Positions 7,653 through 16,958 of a stretch of DNA of 64,000 nt are shown one piece after another (position 1 is the stretch's first letter; every line of letters begins with the position of its first letter). Below the pieces are notes generated by a model. It saw only the letters and a list, made by a program, of their open reading frames with translations. It was not told where the DNA came from and did no database searches. The position numbers and the translations under genes were made by a program. Source of the DNA: UBA8079 sp049601915. Lineage in GTDB: Bacteria > Pseudomonadota > Alphaproteobacteria > UBA6615. Location: positions 558,001 to 622,000 of the forward strand of contig JBMYRB010000002.1 in NCBI GenBank assembly GCA_049601915.1. The letters are read 5' to 3'.

Positions 7653-9478
7653 CGCGCGGCCTCCAGGCTCTCGCGCCGCGCCTCAAGATCGAGCCAGCGA
7701 TCTTCGGCCGACGCGATGGCGGCTTCCACTTCGGCCAGCTTCTGCGCGGTCGTCTCGTAGGTCGCAGCGTCGCGGGCAAACAGATCGGGATCGGAGAGCG
7801 CTTTCTCGAGTTCGACCTTGGCGTTTTCCAGCGCCTTGATCCGGTCCGGCAGCATGCCGAGTTCATGCTCTTCCTTAAACGTCATCTTCTTCGGCGTGTT
7901 TGCTGTCTTGCGTGCGGGTTTATCGGCGGCCGGTTTTTTCGCAGCCTTGGCGGCCGGCTTCGCGCCTTGCTTGCGCTGGCGCAGATAGTCCGAATAGCCG
8001 CCGGGATACTCCACCACCTGGCCACCGCCCTCGACGGCGATGGTCGAATTGACCACCCGGTCGAGGAAATCCCGGTCATGGCTGACGAGAAGGACAGTCC
8101 CCTCATAGCTGTCGAGCATGTCCAGCAGCACGTCCAGCGTGTCGGCATCGAGATCGTTTGTGGGCTCATCGAGCACGAGCAGGTTAGAGGTCTGGGCGAG
8201 GATCTTGGCGAGCAGCAGACGATTGCGCTCGCCGCCCGACAGTGTGGCGACCGGCGCGCGGGCCTGCTTTTCATCGAACAGGAAGTCGCGCAGATAGGCC
8301 ACCACGTGGCGCTGGGCGCCGCGCACGTTGATCGAATCTCCGCCCTGTGGTGCGAGCGTCTGCCAAAGCGTGTCGTTGGGATCGAGCTGTTCGCGGGTCT
8401 GGTCGAAGAAGGCGAGCGCGGTGTTCTTGGCGCGGCGCAGGCGGCCGGAATCTTTCTCCAGTTCGCCGATCAGGAGCTTCAGCAATGTCGTCTTGCCTGC
8501 ACCGTTGGGGCCGACCAGTCCAACCCGGTCGCCACGTAATATACGGGTCGAAAATTTGTCGATGATCACGTCGTCGCCGAAGGACTTGCAAAGGTTCTCG
8601 CATTCGACGACCAGGCGGCTGCTGATGGGACCCGCCTCGGCCTCGAGCTGGACGAGGTCCTGGCCGGTAAGTAGCGCCTTTCGCTGGGCACGCATCTCGT
8701 AGAGGCGGGTGAGGCGGCCCTGGTTGCGTCTGCGCCTTGCGGTCACGCCGCGCTCGAGCCAACGAGCTTCCGCCTTGAGCTTCTGGTCGAGTTTCTGTGC
8801 TGCGCGCACCTCGGCATCGGCGACCTGCTCGGTCCAGGCCTCGAACTTGCCGTACCCCTCGCTGTTGTGACGCAGGGCGACCTTGTGTAGCCAGAAAGTG
8901 TCCGTCGTGATGGTTTCGAGGAACGCCCGGTCATGGCTGATCGTGATCAACGTCTTTCGGCGGTCGACCAGCTCGCGTTCCAGCCATTCAATGGTCGGCA
9001 GGTCGAGATGGTTGGTCGGCTCGTCCAGCAGCAGTACGTCCGGATCACCCAGGAGCGCACCGGCGATGGCCACCCGGCGTGACTCGCCACCCGACAGGCT
9101 GTTGACGTTTCGCGTGCCATCGATATCGACCCGCGAGAGGGCAGCATCGACGGCGTGGCGTGGCGCGATCTCCGGTTTCATGCCCAGCTCGGTACCCATG
9201 CAGGCGACGAAGTCCGCGATGAGCATGTCGTCGGGCAGGGGGATATCCTGGGGCAGGTAGCCGACGGTTAGCCCGGGCTGGACGTAGAGGTCGCCGTCAT
9301 CGGGTTCGAGTAGCCCGGCGAGGAGTTTCAGGATTGTGGATTTGCCGGTGCCGTTGCGTCCGACCAGGCAGGCCCGCATCCCCGGCGTGACCGACAGTTC
9401 CGCGCCGGTAAACAAGGGCGTGCCACCGAAGCCGACGGCGGCATTCTTCAGGGTGAGGACAGGGGGGTCGGCGGCCAT
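7649..9478 (-). CDS. uup: ABC-F family ATPase Uup
   Basis: ABC-F proteins have two ATPase domains and no membrane domain, and act on ribosomes or nucleic acids rather than in transport; Uup also binds branched DNA. In this 609-residue protein the first domain has P-loop GRNGTGKST, signature LSGGESRR and Walker B LLLDEPTNHLD; the second has GPNGAGKTT, LSGGERNR and LVLDEPTNDLD. A linker rich in Arg (RGVTARRRRNQGRLTRLYEMR) separates them. The C-terminal 100 residues are Lys/Ala-rich and then coiled-coil like, the extension typical of Uup. Overlaps the amidase gene by 4 bases. Confidence 0.93.
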   Translation of the reverse strand: MAADPPVLTLKNAAVGFGGTPLFTGAELSVTPGMRACLVGRNGTGKSTILKLLAGLLEPDDGDLYVQPGLTVGYLPQDIPLPDDMLIADFVACMGTELGMKPEIAPRHAVDAALSRVDIDGTRNVNSLSGGESRRVAIAGALLGDPDVLLLDEPTNHLDLPTIEWLERELVDRRKTLITISHDRAFLETITTDTFWLHKVALRHNSEGYGKFEAWTEQVADAEVRAAQKLDQKLKAEARWLERGVTARRRRNQGRLTRLYEMRAQRKALLTGQDLVQLEAEAGPISSRLVVECENLCKSFGDDVIIDKFSTRILRGDRVGLVGPNGAGKTTLLKLLIGELEKDSGRLRRAKNTALAFFDQTREQLDPNDTLWQTLAPQGGDSINVRGAQRHVVAYLRDFLFDEKQARAPVATLSGGERNRLLLAKILAQTSNLLVLDEPTNDLDADTLDVLLDMLDSYEGTVLLVSHDRDFLDRVVNSTIAVEGGGQVVEYPGGYSDYLRQRKQGAKPAAKAAKKPAADKPARKTANTPKKMTFKEEHELGMLPDRIKALENAKVELEKALSDPDLFARDAATYETTAQKLAEVEAAIASAEDRWLDLEARRESLEAAR

Positions 9479-9493
9479 GGCGGAAAGGCGGGG

Positions 9494-10231
9494 TTACTTG
9501 ATCCCGCGCGCGGCGCAAATCTTGTCGTAGGCGGCGTTGATCGTCGCCAGCTTCTCGTTTGCGACCTCAACGAATTCCTCGGGCATCCCCTGAGCGATCA
9601 GCGTATCGGGGTGGTTCTCGCGCACCAGCTTGCGATAGGCGGACTTGATGGTGTCGTCGTCGGTATCGTGTCCGACGCCGAGGATGGTGTAGGGGTCGGC
9701 TGCATCGGGGCCCATATTCTCTTCGCGGATGCGCGCGAAGTCGGTGTCGGTGAACCCGAATATTGCCGACACGTTGCGTAGATAGTTCAGTTCCTCGTCA
9801 TGGACCTCGTTGTCCGCCTTGGCGATCAAGAACAGGCAGTTCACCAGTTCCTCGAGCACCGCCGGGTTTTCCCGGAACATGCCGGCAACCTGTTTGGCGT
9901 AGAGCTCGTAGCCGTCGGTCGACTTGCGGGCCATGTTGAAGACTTTGGCGACGTTCTGGGTTTCTTCGGGTGCCACCTTGAAGACCCGGCGGAAGGCCCT
10001 GATCTCGTCAGGCGTTACCACGCCGTCGGCCTTGGCGAGTTTCGCACCCAGCGCGATCACGGCGATGGTGAAACCGACCTGTTTGGTCGGGTCCCCGCCG
10101 GTGACCTCGGCCGCACCGCTGCTGCGATGGGAATCGTAGATATGCCCGGCCACGCCGCCGAGCAGCGCGCCCAGCGGTCCGCCCAGCGCAAAACCTGCCG
10201 CGCCACCCAGTACCTTGCCCCAAATGCTCAT
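9494..10231 (-). CDS. TerB/DnaJ-domain co-chaperone, DjlA-like
   Basis: The 245-residue product combines a glycine-rich N-terminal hydrophobic segment (WGKVLGGAAGFALGGPLGAL), a central TerB-like helical domain (about 50-165) and a C-terminal J-domain with the HPD tripeptide (VRENHPDTL) that stimulates DnaK ATPase. This is the DjlA layout, where the N-terminus inserts in the inner membrane and the J-domain faces the cytoplasm. It is 15 bases upstream of uup on the same strand, so likely co-transcribed. Which DnaK clients it serves cannot be inferred. Confidence 0.88.
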   Translation of the reverse strand: MSIWGKVLGGAAGFALGGPLGALLGGVAGHIYDSHRSSGAAEVTGGDPTKQVGFTIAVIALGAKLAKADGVVTPDEIRAFRRVFKVAPEETQNVAKVFNMARKSTDGYELYAKQVAGMFRENPAVLEELVNCLFLIAKADNEVHDEELNYLRNVSAIFGFTDTDFARIREENMGPDAADPYTILGVGHDTDDDTIKSAYRKLVRENHPDTLIAQGMPEEFVEVANEKLATINAAYDKICAARGIK

Positions 10232-10361
10232 GGGAGACGTTTAACCCAAAATTCCGTGAGGAGAAATGCCGGTTTCGCTTCCGCAAGTGACATTTGGGAC
10301 CCCTTGGGTGGCAATTTATGTATCCGTGCAAAGTACCACCAATAATGGGAAGGGTTGGCAC

Positions 10362-10765
10362 ATGAGGTCTGGGTTAATTCTAGGTGCTTTGGCGGTCGCC
10401 GGGTCGTCGGTGTTTTCCGCGAACGTACACGCTTAGGATTTTTCGTTCACATTCAATTGGGGGATATTCCTCGATGTACGACGGGCTTTCCCAACCGGGT
10501 TGAGAACCCGATATTCGAGTTGAGCAATGTGCCGGAGGGAACCAAGGAAATTCGGTTCTCGCTGACCGACCGTGACGCGCCCGGTTTCAATCACGGCGGC
10601 GGCACGGCTGACTATACGGGTGACAATGTTATTCAGCCCGGTGCGTTCAAGTATCAGAGCCCGTGCCCGCCCAGCGGACAGCATACCTATGAGTGGAGTG
10701 CTCGTGCGCGCGATGCGGATGGCGACACACTTGCGTGCGCGAAATCCAGGCAAAAATATCCCTGA
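10362..10765 (+). pseudogene. Broken PEBP/YbhB-family gene
   Basis: From the ATG at 10362 a signal peptide (MRSGLILGALAVAGSSVFSA) is followed by an in-frame TAG (10434-10436), then DFSFTFNWG. Past the run of five G near 10456 the sense continues in the next frame: NPIFELSNVPEGTKEIRF, DRDAPGFNHGG and SPCPPSGQHTYEW, which match the phosphatidylethanolamine-binding/YbhB fold (normally VPEGTKS, DxDAP, GPCPPxGxHxY). So one stop and one frameshift separate the secretion signal from the domain. Expression of a functional protein is unlikely unless both are sequencing errors. Sits between the divergent djlA-like gene and the oxoprolinase. Confidence 0.75.
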
Positions 10766-10929
10766 TCTGCTGTGTGATTCCCGTAGCCCGTTGAACGGGT
10801 CTCCGCTTTATTGCGCAAACGGAAAGGCCAGCGGGCATGCGATGTCTGCTGGTTTTTCCGATGGGGCTTCGGACCTTTGACTTTCGCTGTGTGACGAACC
10901 AGTCTGCCGCCAAATATCGGGGATAGTTC

Positions 10930-13900
10930 ATGACGGGTGACGAACCCATACGCGCAGCCGAACGCTGGCATTTCTGGATCGACCGGGGCGGCACGTTTAC
11001 CGACATCGTCGGGCGCGTGCCCGACGGATCGTTGCGCACGCACAAACTGCTGTCGGAGAATCCCGAGCACTATGCTGATGCTGCGGTGCAAGGCATTCGC
11101 GACCTGCTCGGGCTGGCCGCTGGTGGGGCGATTCCTGCTGGCCTGATCGGGGCGGTGAAGATGGGTACCACCGTCGCCACCAACGCGCTACTGGAGCGCA
11201 AGGGTGATCGCACTGTGCTGGCGATTACACGCGGGTTCCGCGATGCCTTGCGGATCGGCTACCAGGCTCGCCCGCGATTATTTGACCGGCAAATTATTCT
11301 CCCCGAGCAATTGTACGAAACGGTCGTCGAGATCGACGAGCGGGTGAATGCCAGGGATGAGGTTGTGACGCCGTTCGATGCGGCGGGTGCGCGCGCGGGA
11401 CTGCAGGCGGCCTATGACGATGGCATCCGCGCCGTGGCGATTGCGTTTATGCACGGCTATCGGGTGCCTGATCATGAGCGCGCCTGCGCCGAGATAGCGC
11501 GCGAGATCGGTTTCACCCAGATCTCCGTTAGCCACGAGACCAGCCCGTTGATCAAGCTGGTCGGCCGCGGCGATACCACGGTGGTGGATGCCTACCTGTC
11601 GCCGATCCTGCGCCGGTATGTGGACCGGGTCGCCGACGAATTGGGCGATGTGAACCTGATGTTTATGCAGTCGAACGGCGGCCTGACGGACGCGCATATG
11701 TTCCAGGGCAAGGACGCGATCCTGTCCGGCCCCGCCGGCGGTGTCGTCGGCGCGGTGCAGGTGAGCGAGGCGGCCGGGTTCGACCGGGTGATCGGCTTCG
11801 ACATGGGCGGTACCTCGACTGATGTGACCCATTACTACGGCGAGCTCGAGCGCGCCTTCGAGACCCTGGTGGCTGGTGTGAGAATGCGCGCGCCAATGAT
11901 GCAAATTCACACGGTCGCGGCCGGCGGCGGGTCAATCTGCTCGTTCGACGGCGCGCGTTACCGCGTCGGCCCGGAAAGTGCGGGCGCCGACCCGGGCCCT
12001 GCGAGCTACGGCAAGGGCGGGCCGCTAACGGTCACGGACTGCAACGTGATGTTGGGCAAATTGCAGGCTGAACATTTCCCGTCGGTCTTCGGGCCCGGCC
12101 AGGACTCGCCGCTGGACGCCGATGCGGTGCGCGCAAAGTTCGAGGCGCTGACGGAAGATATCCGCGCGGCGACCGGCGATACCCGCAGCCCTGTCGAGGT
12201 TGCGGAGGGATTCTTGAAGATCGCGGTCGAGAACATGGCCAATGCGATAAAGAAAATCTCCGTCGAACGTGGCTATGACGTGACGCAATACACGCTTTGC
12301 GCTTTTGGCGGCGCGGCCGGTCAGCATGCCTGCCTGGTGGCCGATGCGCTCGGCATGACCCGCGTGTTGCTGCACCCGTTCGCCGGTGTTCTGTCGGCCT
12401 ATGGCATGGGGCTGGCCGATATCCGGGCGCTACGCGAGCAATCCGTCGAAGCGCCGCTCGGTGATGCGGTCGATGAGAGGGTCGCTACGATCCTCGAACA
12501 ACTCGCCGGTGCGGCCCGGGATGAGGTCTCGGGTCAGGGTGTCGATGATGCGCACATTTCGGTCCGCCGACGACTGCACCTTCGCTACGAAGGAACGGAC
12601 ACACCGCTTGAGGTCGATTTTTCAGGTGCGGCCGAGATGGCGGACAGCTTTACCGAGATGTATCGCCAGCGCTACGGCTTCACGATGCCCGAAAAGGCGC
12701 TGATCGTGGAGACCGCGGCCGTCGAGGCGATCGGTGCATCGGACCAGAACGCCGAAGCGGGCCTGGCGCCGGATGTGGCGGGGGATGCGGCACCGGTCGA
12801 TCAGGTTGCTGCCCACATGGAGGGTGCCGCTTACACGACCCCGGTCTATGAGCGTGAGGCGCTGGCGCCCGGTGTTGCGATCGATGGCCCCGCGATCGTC
12901 AGCGAAGCCGTGGCGACCACGATCATCGAACCGGGCTGGCGCGCGGCGATGACCGCGCGCGGCGATCTGGTGATCGAACGCGTGGTGGCCGCGGAACGCG
13001 CCGCCGCAATCGGCACGGATGTCGATCCGGTGATGCTCGAAGTCTTCAACAATCTCTACATGTCGATCGCCGAGCAGATGGGCGTGACACTCCAGAACAC
13101 CGCCTACTCGGTCAACATCAAGGAGCGGCTGGACTTCTCCTGTGCGATCTTCGCACCCGACGGGAATCTGGTTGCCAACGCGCCCCATATGCCGGTGCAT
13201 CTTGGCTCTATGTCGGAAAGTATCCGCGTGGTGATCTGGGAGAACGCGTCGCGGATGGCGCCCGGCGATGTGTACATGCTCAACGCGCCATACAACGGCG
13301 GCACCCACTTGCCCGACCTGACGGTCATCACGCCCGTGTTCGATGACGCGGGTCGTGAAATTCTTTTCTACGTCGGCAGCCGTGGCCATCACGCCGACAT
13401 TGGCGGTATATCGCCCGGCTCTATGCCGCCGGACTCGCGCACCATCGACGATGAGGGCGTGCTGATCGACAACTTCAAGGCGGTCGACGCGGGTGCGTTC
13501 CGTGAGGACGCGATCCGCGACCTGCTCGGCTCGGGTGCGCATCCGGCGCGCAACCCGGATCAAAATGTCGCCGATCTCAAGGCCCAGATCGCGGCCAACG
13601 AAAAGGGCGTGTCGGAATTGCGCCGGATGGTCGAACAGTTCGGTCTGGACACGGTCCACGCCTATATGGGCCATGTACAGGACAATGCCGAGGAATCCGT
13701 GCGCCGGGTGCTCGACGTCCTGCGCGACGGGGAATTCACCTACCCGCTGGACAACGGTGCGGAAATCTGTGTCGCGATCTCGATCGATCGGGCGACGCGC
13801 AGCGCGAAGGTCGACTTCACCGGCACCAGCGCTCAGCTCGACAGCAACTTCAACGCGCCGACGGCGATCGCACGGGCGGCGGTGCTCTATGTTTTCCGCA

Positions 13901-14568
13901 CCCTGGTCGACGATGAAATCCCGATGAACGAGGGCTGCCTCAAGCCGATCGAGATCGTGATCCCGCAACGATCCATGCTGGCACCCGAATACCCGGCGGC
14001 CGTGGTCGCGGGCAATGTCGAGACCAGCCAGGCGCTGACCGACAGCCTCTATGGCGCGCTTGGCGTGATGGCGGCAGCCCAGGGAACCATGAACAATTTC
14101 ACCTTCGGCAACGCCTCCCATCAGTATTACGAGACAATCTGTGGCGGCTCGGGGGCGGGCCCGGATTTCGATGGCACGTCGGCCGTACACACCCACATGA
14201 CCAATTCGCGCCTGACCGATCCGGAAATTCTCGAATGGCGCTTTCCGGTGTTGCTGGAGAGCTTTGAGGTTCGCGAGGGGTCGGGTGGCTTGGGTGCCCA
14301 CCACGGCGGCAATGGTGCGCGGCGACGCGTGCGGTTCCTCGAAAACATGGATGTCATGATCCTAGCCAATCACCGCGAGATCCCGCCCTATGGTCTGGCG
14401 GGTGGTGGCGATGGTGCCGTGGGCCGAAACTGGCTGGAACGCGTCGATGGCTCGCTGGTGGAAATGTCCGGGACCGATCGAACGCAGGCCGGCCCCGGGG
14501 ATGTGTTCGTGATCGAAACACCGGGCGGCGGTGGATACGGGGCAGCCGAACCCGTTGCCGCTGAGTAA
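10930..14568 (+). CDS. 5-oxoprolinase / hydantoinase, fused HyuA-HyuB
   Basis: ATP-dependent 5-oxoprolinases open 5-oxo-L-proline to glutamate; close relatives act on hydantoins. The 1212-residue protein contains the HyuA half (about 1-690), with the N-terminal FWIDRGGTFTDIVG and the actin-like phosphate motif IGFDMGGTSTDVTHY, and the HyuB half (about 695-1205), with SIAEQMGVTLQNTAYSVNIK, GHHADIGG and a Gly-rich ending (IETPGGGGYG). Single-chain fusion and length match eukaryotic-type 5-oxoprolinase rather than split hydantoinases. The gamma-glutamyltransferase gene facing it, with only the TPR fragment between, supports a role in gamma-glutamyl/5-oxoproline metabolism, by inference. GGGGA precedes the ATG. 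Confidence 0.9.
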   Translation: MTGDEPIRAAERWHFWIDRGGTFTDIVGRVPDGSLRTHKLLSENPEHYADAAVQGIRDLLGLAAGGAIPAGLIGAVKMGTTVATNALLERKGDRTVLAITRGFRDALRIGYQARPRLFDRQIILPEQLYETVVEIDERVNARDEVVTPFDAAGARAGLQAAYDDGIRAVAIAFMHGYRVPDHERACAEIAREIGFTQISVSHETSPLIKLVGRGDTTVVDAYLSPILRRYVDRVADELGDVNLMFMQSNGGLTDAHMFQGKDAILSGPAGGVVGAVQVSEAAGFDRVIGFDMGGTSTDVTHYYGELERAFETLVAGVRMRAPMMQIHTVAAGGGSICSFDGARYRVGPESAGADPGPASYGKGGPLTVTDCNVMLGKLQAEHFPSVFGPGQDSPLDADAVRAKFEALTEDIRAATGDTRSPVEVAEGFLKIAVENMANAIKKISVERGYDVTQYTLCAFGGAAGQHACLVADALGMTRVLLHPFAGVLSAYGMGLADIRALREQSVEAPLGDAVDERVATILEQLAGAARDEVSGQGVDDAHISVRRRLHLRYEGTDTPLEVDFSGAAEMADSFTEMYRQRYGFTMPEKALIVETAAVEAIGASDQNAEAGLAPDVAGDAAPVDQVAAHMEGAAYTTPVYEREALAPGVAIDGPAIVSEAVATTIIEPGWRAAMTARGDLVIERVVAAERAAAIGTDVDPVMLEVFNNLYMSIAEQMGVTLQNTAYSVNIKERLDFSCAIFAPDGNLVANAPHMPVHLGSMSESIRVVIWENASRMAPGDVYMLNAPYNGGTHLPDLTVITPVFDDAGREILFYVGSRGHHADIGGISPGSMPPDSRTIDDEGVLIDNFKAVDAGAFREDAIRDLLGSGAHPARNPDQNVADLKAQIAANEKGVSELRRMVEQFGLDTVHAYMGHVQDNAEESVRRVLDVLRDGEFTYPLDNGAEICVAISIDRATRSAKVDFTGTSAQLDSNFNAPTAIARAAVLYVFRTLVDDEIPMNEGCLKPIEIVIPQRSMLAPEYPAAVVAGNVETSQALTDSLYGALGVMAAAQGTMNNFTFGNASHQYYETICGGSGAGPDFDGTSAVHTHMTNSRLTDPEILEWRFPVLLESFEVREGSGGLGAHHGGNGARRRVRFLENMDVMILANHREIPPYGLAGGGDGAVGRNWLERVDGSLVEMSGTDRTQAGPGDVFVIETPGGGGYGAAEPVAAE

Positions 14569-14603
14569 CGCGTGCTGAACCCGAGGAGGGCGCGATAACG
14601 TTA

Positions 14604-14999
14604 ATGGATTGTCGTGATGTGCCGGTCTCAACCGGTAATCAGGACTCACTGGCTCGGCGCGAGACCGCACTCACGCTTTTGAATGGCTATTTTCTCGACC
14701 CCCTTGAGGAAATCGAGACCGCATTGGCCGAGGATCCTGAATTCATCATGGGTCACTGCCTGCGCGGCGGCATGATGGCCGTCGCGGCGGAGAAGGCGGC
14801 CGAACCTTTCCTGCGCGAGAGTGTCGAGGTCGCAGAAGCGCTGGCGGACAAGGCCAACGACAGAGAGCGCGGCCATATCGCGGCCATGCGCGCATGGCTC
14901 GACCGCGACTTTGCGGTGGCCGTGATAATGCTGACCGCATCGGTGCTGGCATTCGTCTGTGCGGCGTTCCTGACCCGGGTTGGTGCCGACCGCAGCTAA
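14604..14999 (+). pseudogene. Truncated tetratricopeptide-repeat gene
   Basis: The first 105 residues (VSTGNQDSLARRETALTLLN, DPEFIMGHCLRGGMM, DKANDRERGHIAAMRAWLDRDF) look like the N-terminus of the TPR-38-type proteins of alphaproteobacteria, which normally run to more than 400 residues. After AWLDRDFAVAV the similarity stops and a short hydrophobic stretch ends the frame. So only about the first quarter remains, and the 3' end abuts the convergent gamma-glutamyltransferase gene (4-base overlap of stops). I infer a deletion that removed the rest. Identification is by recalled family pattern, not by a search. Confidence 0.55.
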
Positions 15000-16750
15000 T
15001 CGCCACGCGCGATACCCTCACGCCGCGGATCGGCGCCGCCGCGCAGCATTCCGTCGACGATCTCGATCCCGTGCAGACCGCTGTTCAGGTCGCGCACCCG
15101 CACCGTGTGTCCCAGCGTCTTGAGCATGGGCGCCAGTGCCGCCGCCTCGGTCCCGGCCTCGACGTCGGTGGCACCATTGCGGTTAACCACATGGCCCAAA
15201 TCGATGGCCGCCTGGATGTCCATATCCCAGTCCAGTGCCGCGACCAGGGTCTTGGCGACATAACCGATGATGCGGCTGCCCCCGGGAGATCCAACGATCA
15301 GGCGGAGCGAGCCGTCGGCGTTGAAGACGAGCGTCGGGGCCATAGAGCTGCGCGGGCGTTTGCGTGGCTCGACACGATTGGCCACAGATTTTCCGTCGCG
15401 GATGGGGACAAAGGAGAAGTCCGTGAGTTCATTGTTGAGCAGGAACCCCCGAACCATCAGCTGGGAGCCGAATGCGCCCTCGATCGTGGTCGTCATCGAC
15501 ACGGCGTTGCCGGCGTCGTCAACGATCGAGATGTGGCTGGTGCCCGGCCGTCCGCGCTGCTTGTCCGGCGCGTGTATCGGTTTGGGTGTGCCAGGCGGGA
15601 GGCCGTGGACAACCGGCGGCAGGATGGCTGTCTCCGGGCGGATCAAGGTGGCGCGTTTCAGAACATAATCAGGATCCAGCAGCCCCGCTTCGGGGACGGA
15701 GATGAAATCGCTATCGGCGATGTACTGGTTGCGATCGGCGAATGCGAGTTTCGAGGCTTCGGCCAGAAGATGCCAGCTTTGGGGGTCATCGGGTGTCATG
15801 GCGCGCAGGTCGAAAGCGCTTAGCATGCCCAGGGTCTGACCCACCGTCAGGCCGCCGGAACTCGGCGGCCCCATGCCGCACACCCGGTAACTGCGGTAAC
15901 CATGGCAAACCGGGTCTCGGCGGACAATGTCGTAGGATGCGAGATCAGCCAGTGAGAGGCTCCCGGGGTTGCCGGTCGCATTGCGGACTGCGGCGACGAT
16001 GTCTTCGGCGATTGCGCCCGAATAGAAGGCCGCCGGGCCGCGTTCTGCGATCGCGATCAGGGTTTCGGCGAATTGCAGGTTGGTCCTGCGCGCACCGGCG
16101 CGCAGAGGCTCGCCGCCGGGAAAGAAATAGTCTCGTGCGGCGGCGTAGGTCCGAAGTCGCTGTCCACGATCACTGGCGAGCATTTTCGCGAGCCTTGGGC
16201 CGACGATGAACCCTTCCCGGGCGAGACGAATTGCTGGTGCAAACAGCTCCGGCCAGGTCAATTTCCCGTGTTCCTGAAACAGCCGGGCCAGCAATGCGAC
16301 GGTTCCCGGCGTGCCGACGGACCGCCCGCCGACGACGGCCGCGCCGAAGTTCATGGGTGTGCCGTCTTCGGTCAAAAACAGGTCCGGGGTTGCCGCGATG
16401 GGCGCCGTTTCACGGCCGTCGAATGCCACGGTCCGGTTCTTCGTGGAATCATGGAAAAGCAGGAAAGCCCCCCCGCCGATGCCGGAGCTTTGGGGCTCCA
16501 CGAGACTGAGGACGAGCTGCACGGCGATCGCCGCGTCGGCTGCACTTCCGCCGCGTCGCAGCATCTCCAGCCCCGCCGCGACGGCGTCGGGGTGGGCGGC
16601 GGCAACCATGTGACGCTTGGCCGTCACGAGTTTGTTCACGCTCCGGCCCGTTGAATCCTCGGGCTGGTTTTGCTGTCCCATGACAGGCACTGCGGCAACG
16701 GTGCAGGCGGCGATAATTCCGATTCTGATCTTGCGATGAAGGCGCTTCAT
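14996..16750 (-). CDS. ggt: Gamma-glutamyltransferase (glutathione hydrolase), secreted
   Basis: Gamma-glutamyltransferases cleave or transfer the gamma-glutamyl group of glutathione and related peptides, usually in the periplasm. The precursor cleaves itself before a threonine that becomes the nucleophile. I start at the ATG at 16750, giving a 584-residue protein with signal peptide MKRLHRKIRIGIIAACTVAA; the frame is open to 16855 but the extra residues hide that signal. Family motifs: ALEMLRRGGSAADAAIAV-like GLEMLRRGGSAADAAIAV, QSSGIGGGAFLL, FDGRETAP, the autocleavage site GTSHISIVDDAGNAVSMTT, and LNNELTDFS, GSPGGSRIIG. Convergent with the oxoprolinase gene. Confidence 0.92.
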   Translation of the reverse strand: MKRLHRKIRIGIIAACTVAAVPVMGQQNQPEDSTGRSVNKLVTAKRHMVAAAHPDAVAAGLEMLRRGGSAADAAIAVQLVLSLVEPQSSGIGGGAFLLFHDSTKNRTVAFDGRETAPIAATPDLFLTEDGTPMNFGAAVVGGRSVGTPGTVALLARLFQEHGKLTWPELFAPAIRLAREGFIVGPRLAKMLASDRGQRLRTYAAARDYFFPGGEPLRAGARRTNLQFAETLIAIAERGPAAFYSGAIAEDIVAAVRNATGNPGSLSLADLASYDIVRRDPVCHGYRSYRVCGMGPPSSGGLTVGQTLGMLSAFDLRAMTPDDPQSWHLLAEASKLAFADRNQYIADSDFISVPEAGLLDPDYVLKRATLIRPETAILPPVVHGLPPGTPKPIHAPDKQRGRPGTSHISIVDDAGNAVSMTTTIEGAFGSQLMVRGFLLNNELTDFSFVPIRDGKSVANRVEPRKRPRSSMAPTLVFNADGSLRLIVGSPGGSRIIGYVAKTLVAALDWDMDIQAAIDLGHVVNRNGATDVEAGTEAAALAPMLKTLGHTVRVRDLNSGLHGIEIVDGMLRGGADPRREGIARGD

Positions 16751-16958
16751 GATGACAAGCTGCCATGAAATCAGCGGCGAACCCAACTGTGCGCACCGTC
16801 GCATCTTCGCCAGCCAAATCATGTGCATATCTCGGGTGGTTCGGTTTGCGTCCAAATGGTTGATATTCTAGCTTTCGACCATGGCGCGAACCGGGCCAGA
16901 AACCATTCTGGCTCGCTGAACGTGCAGGCGCACCGGACACTTTTGGAGACGCCGTCTC

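Noticed and set aside
12622..14304. 560-codon open frame antisense to the oxoprolinase gene
   Set aside because: Arg/His/Asp-rich low-information product without a domain, fully inside a gene with strong motifs.
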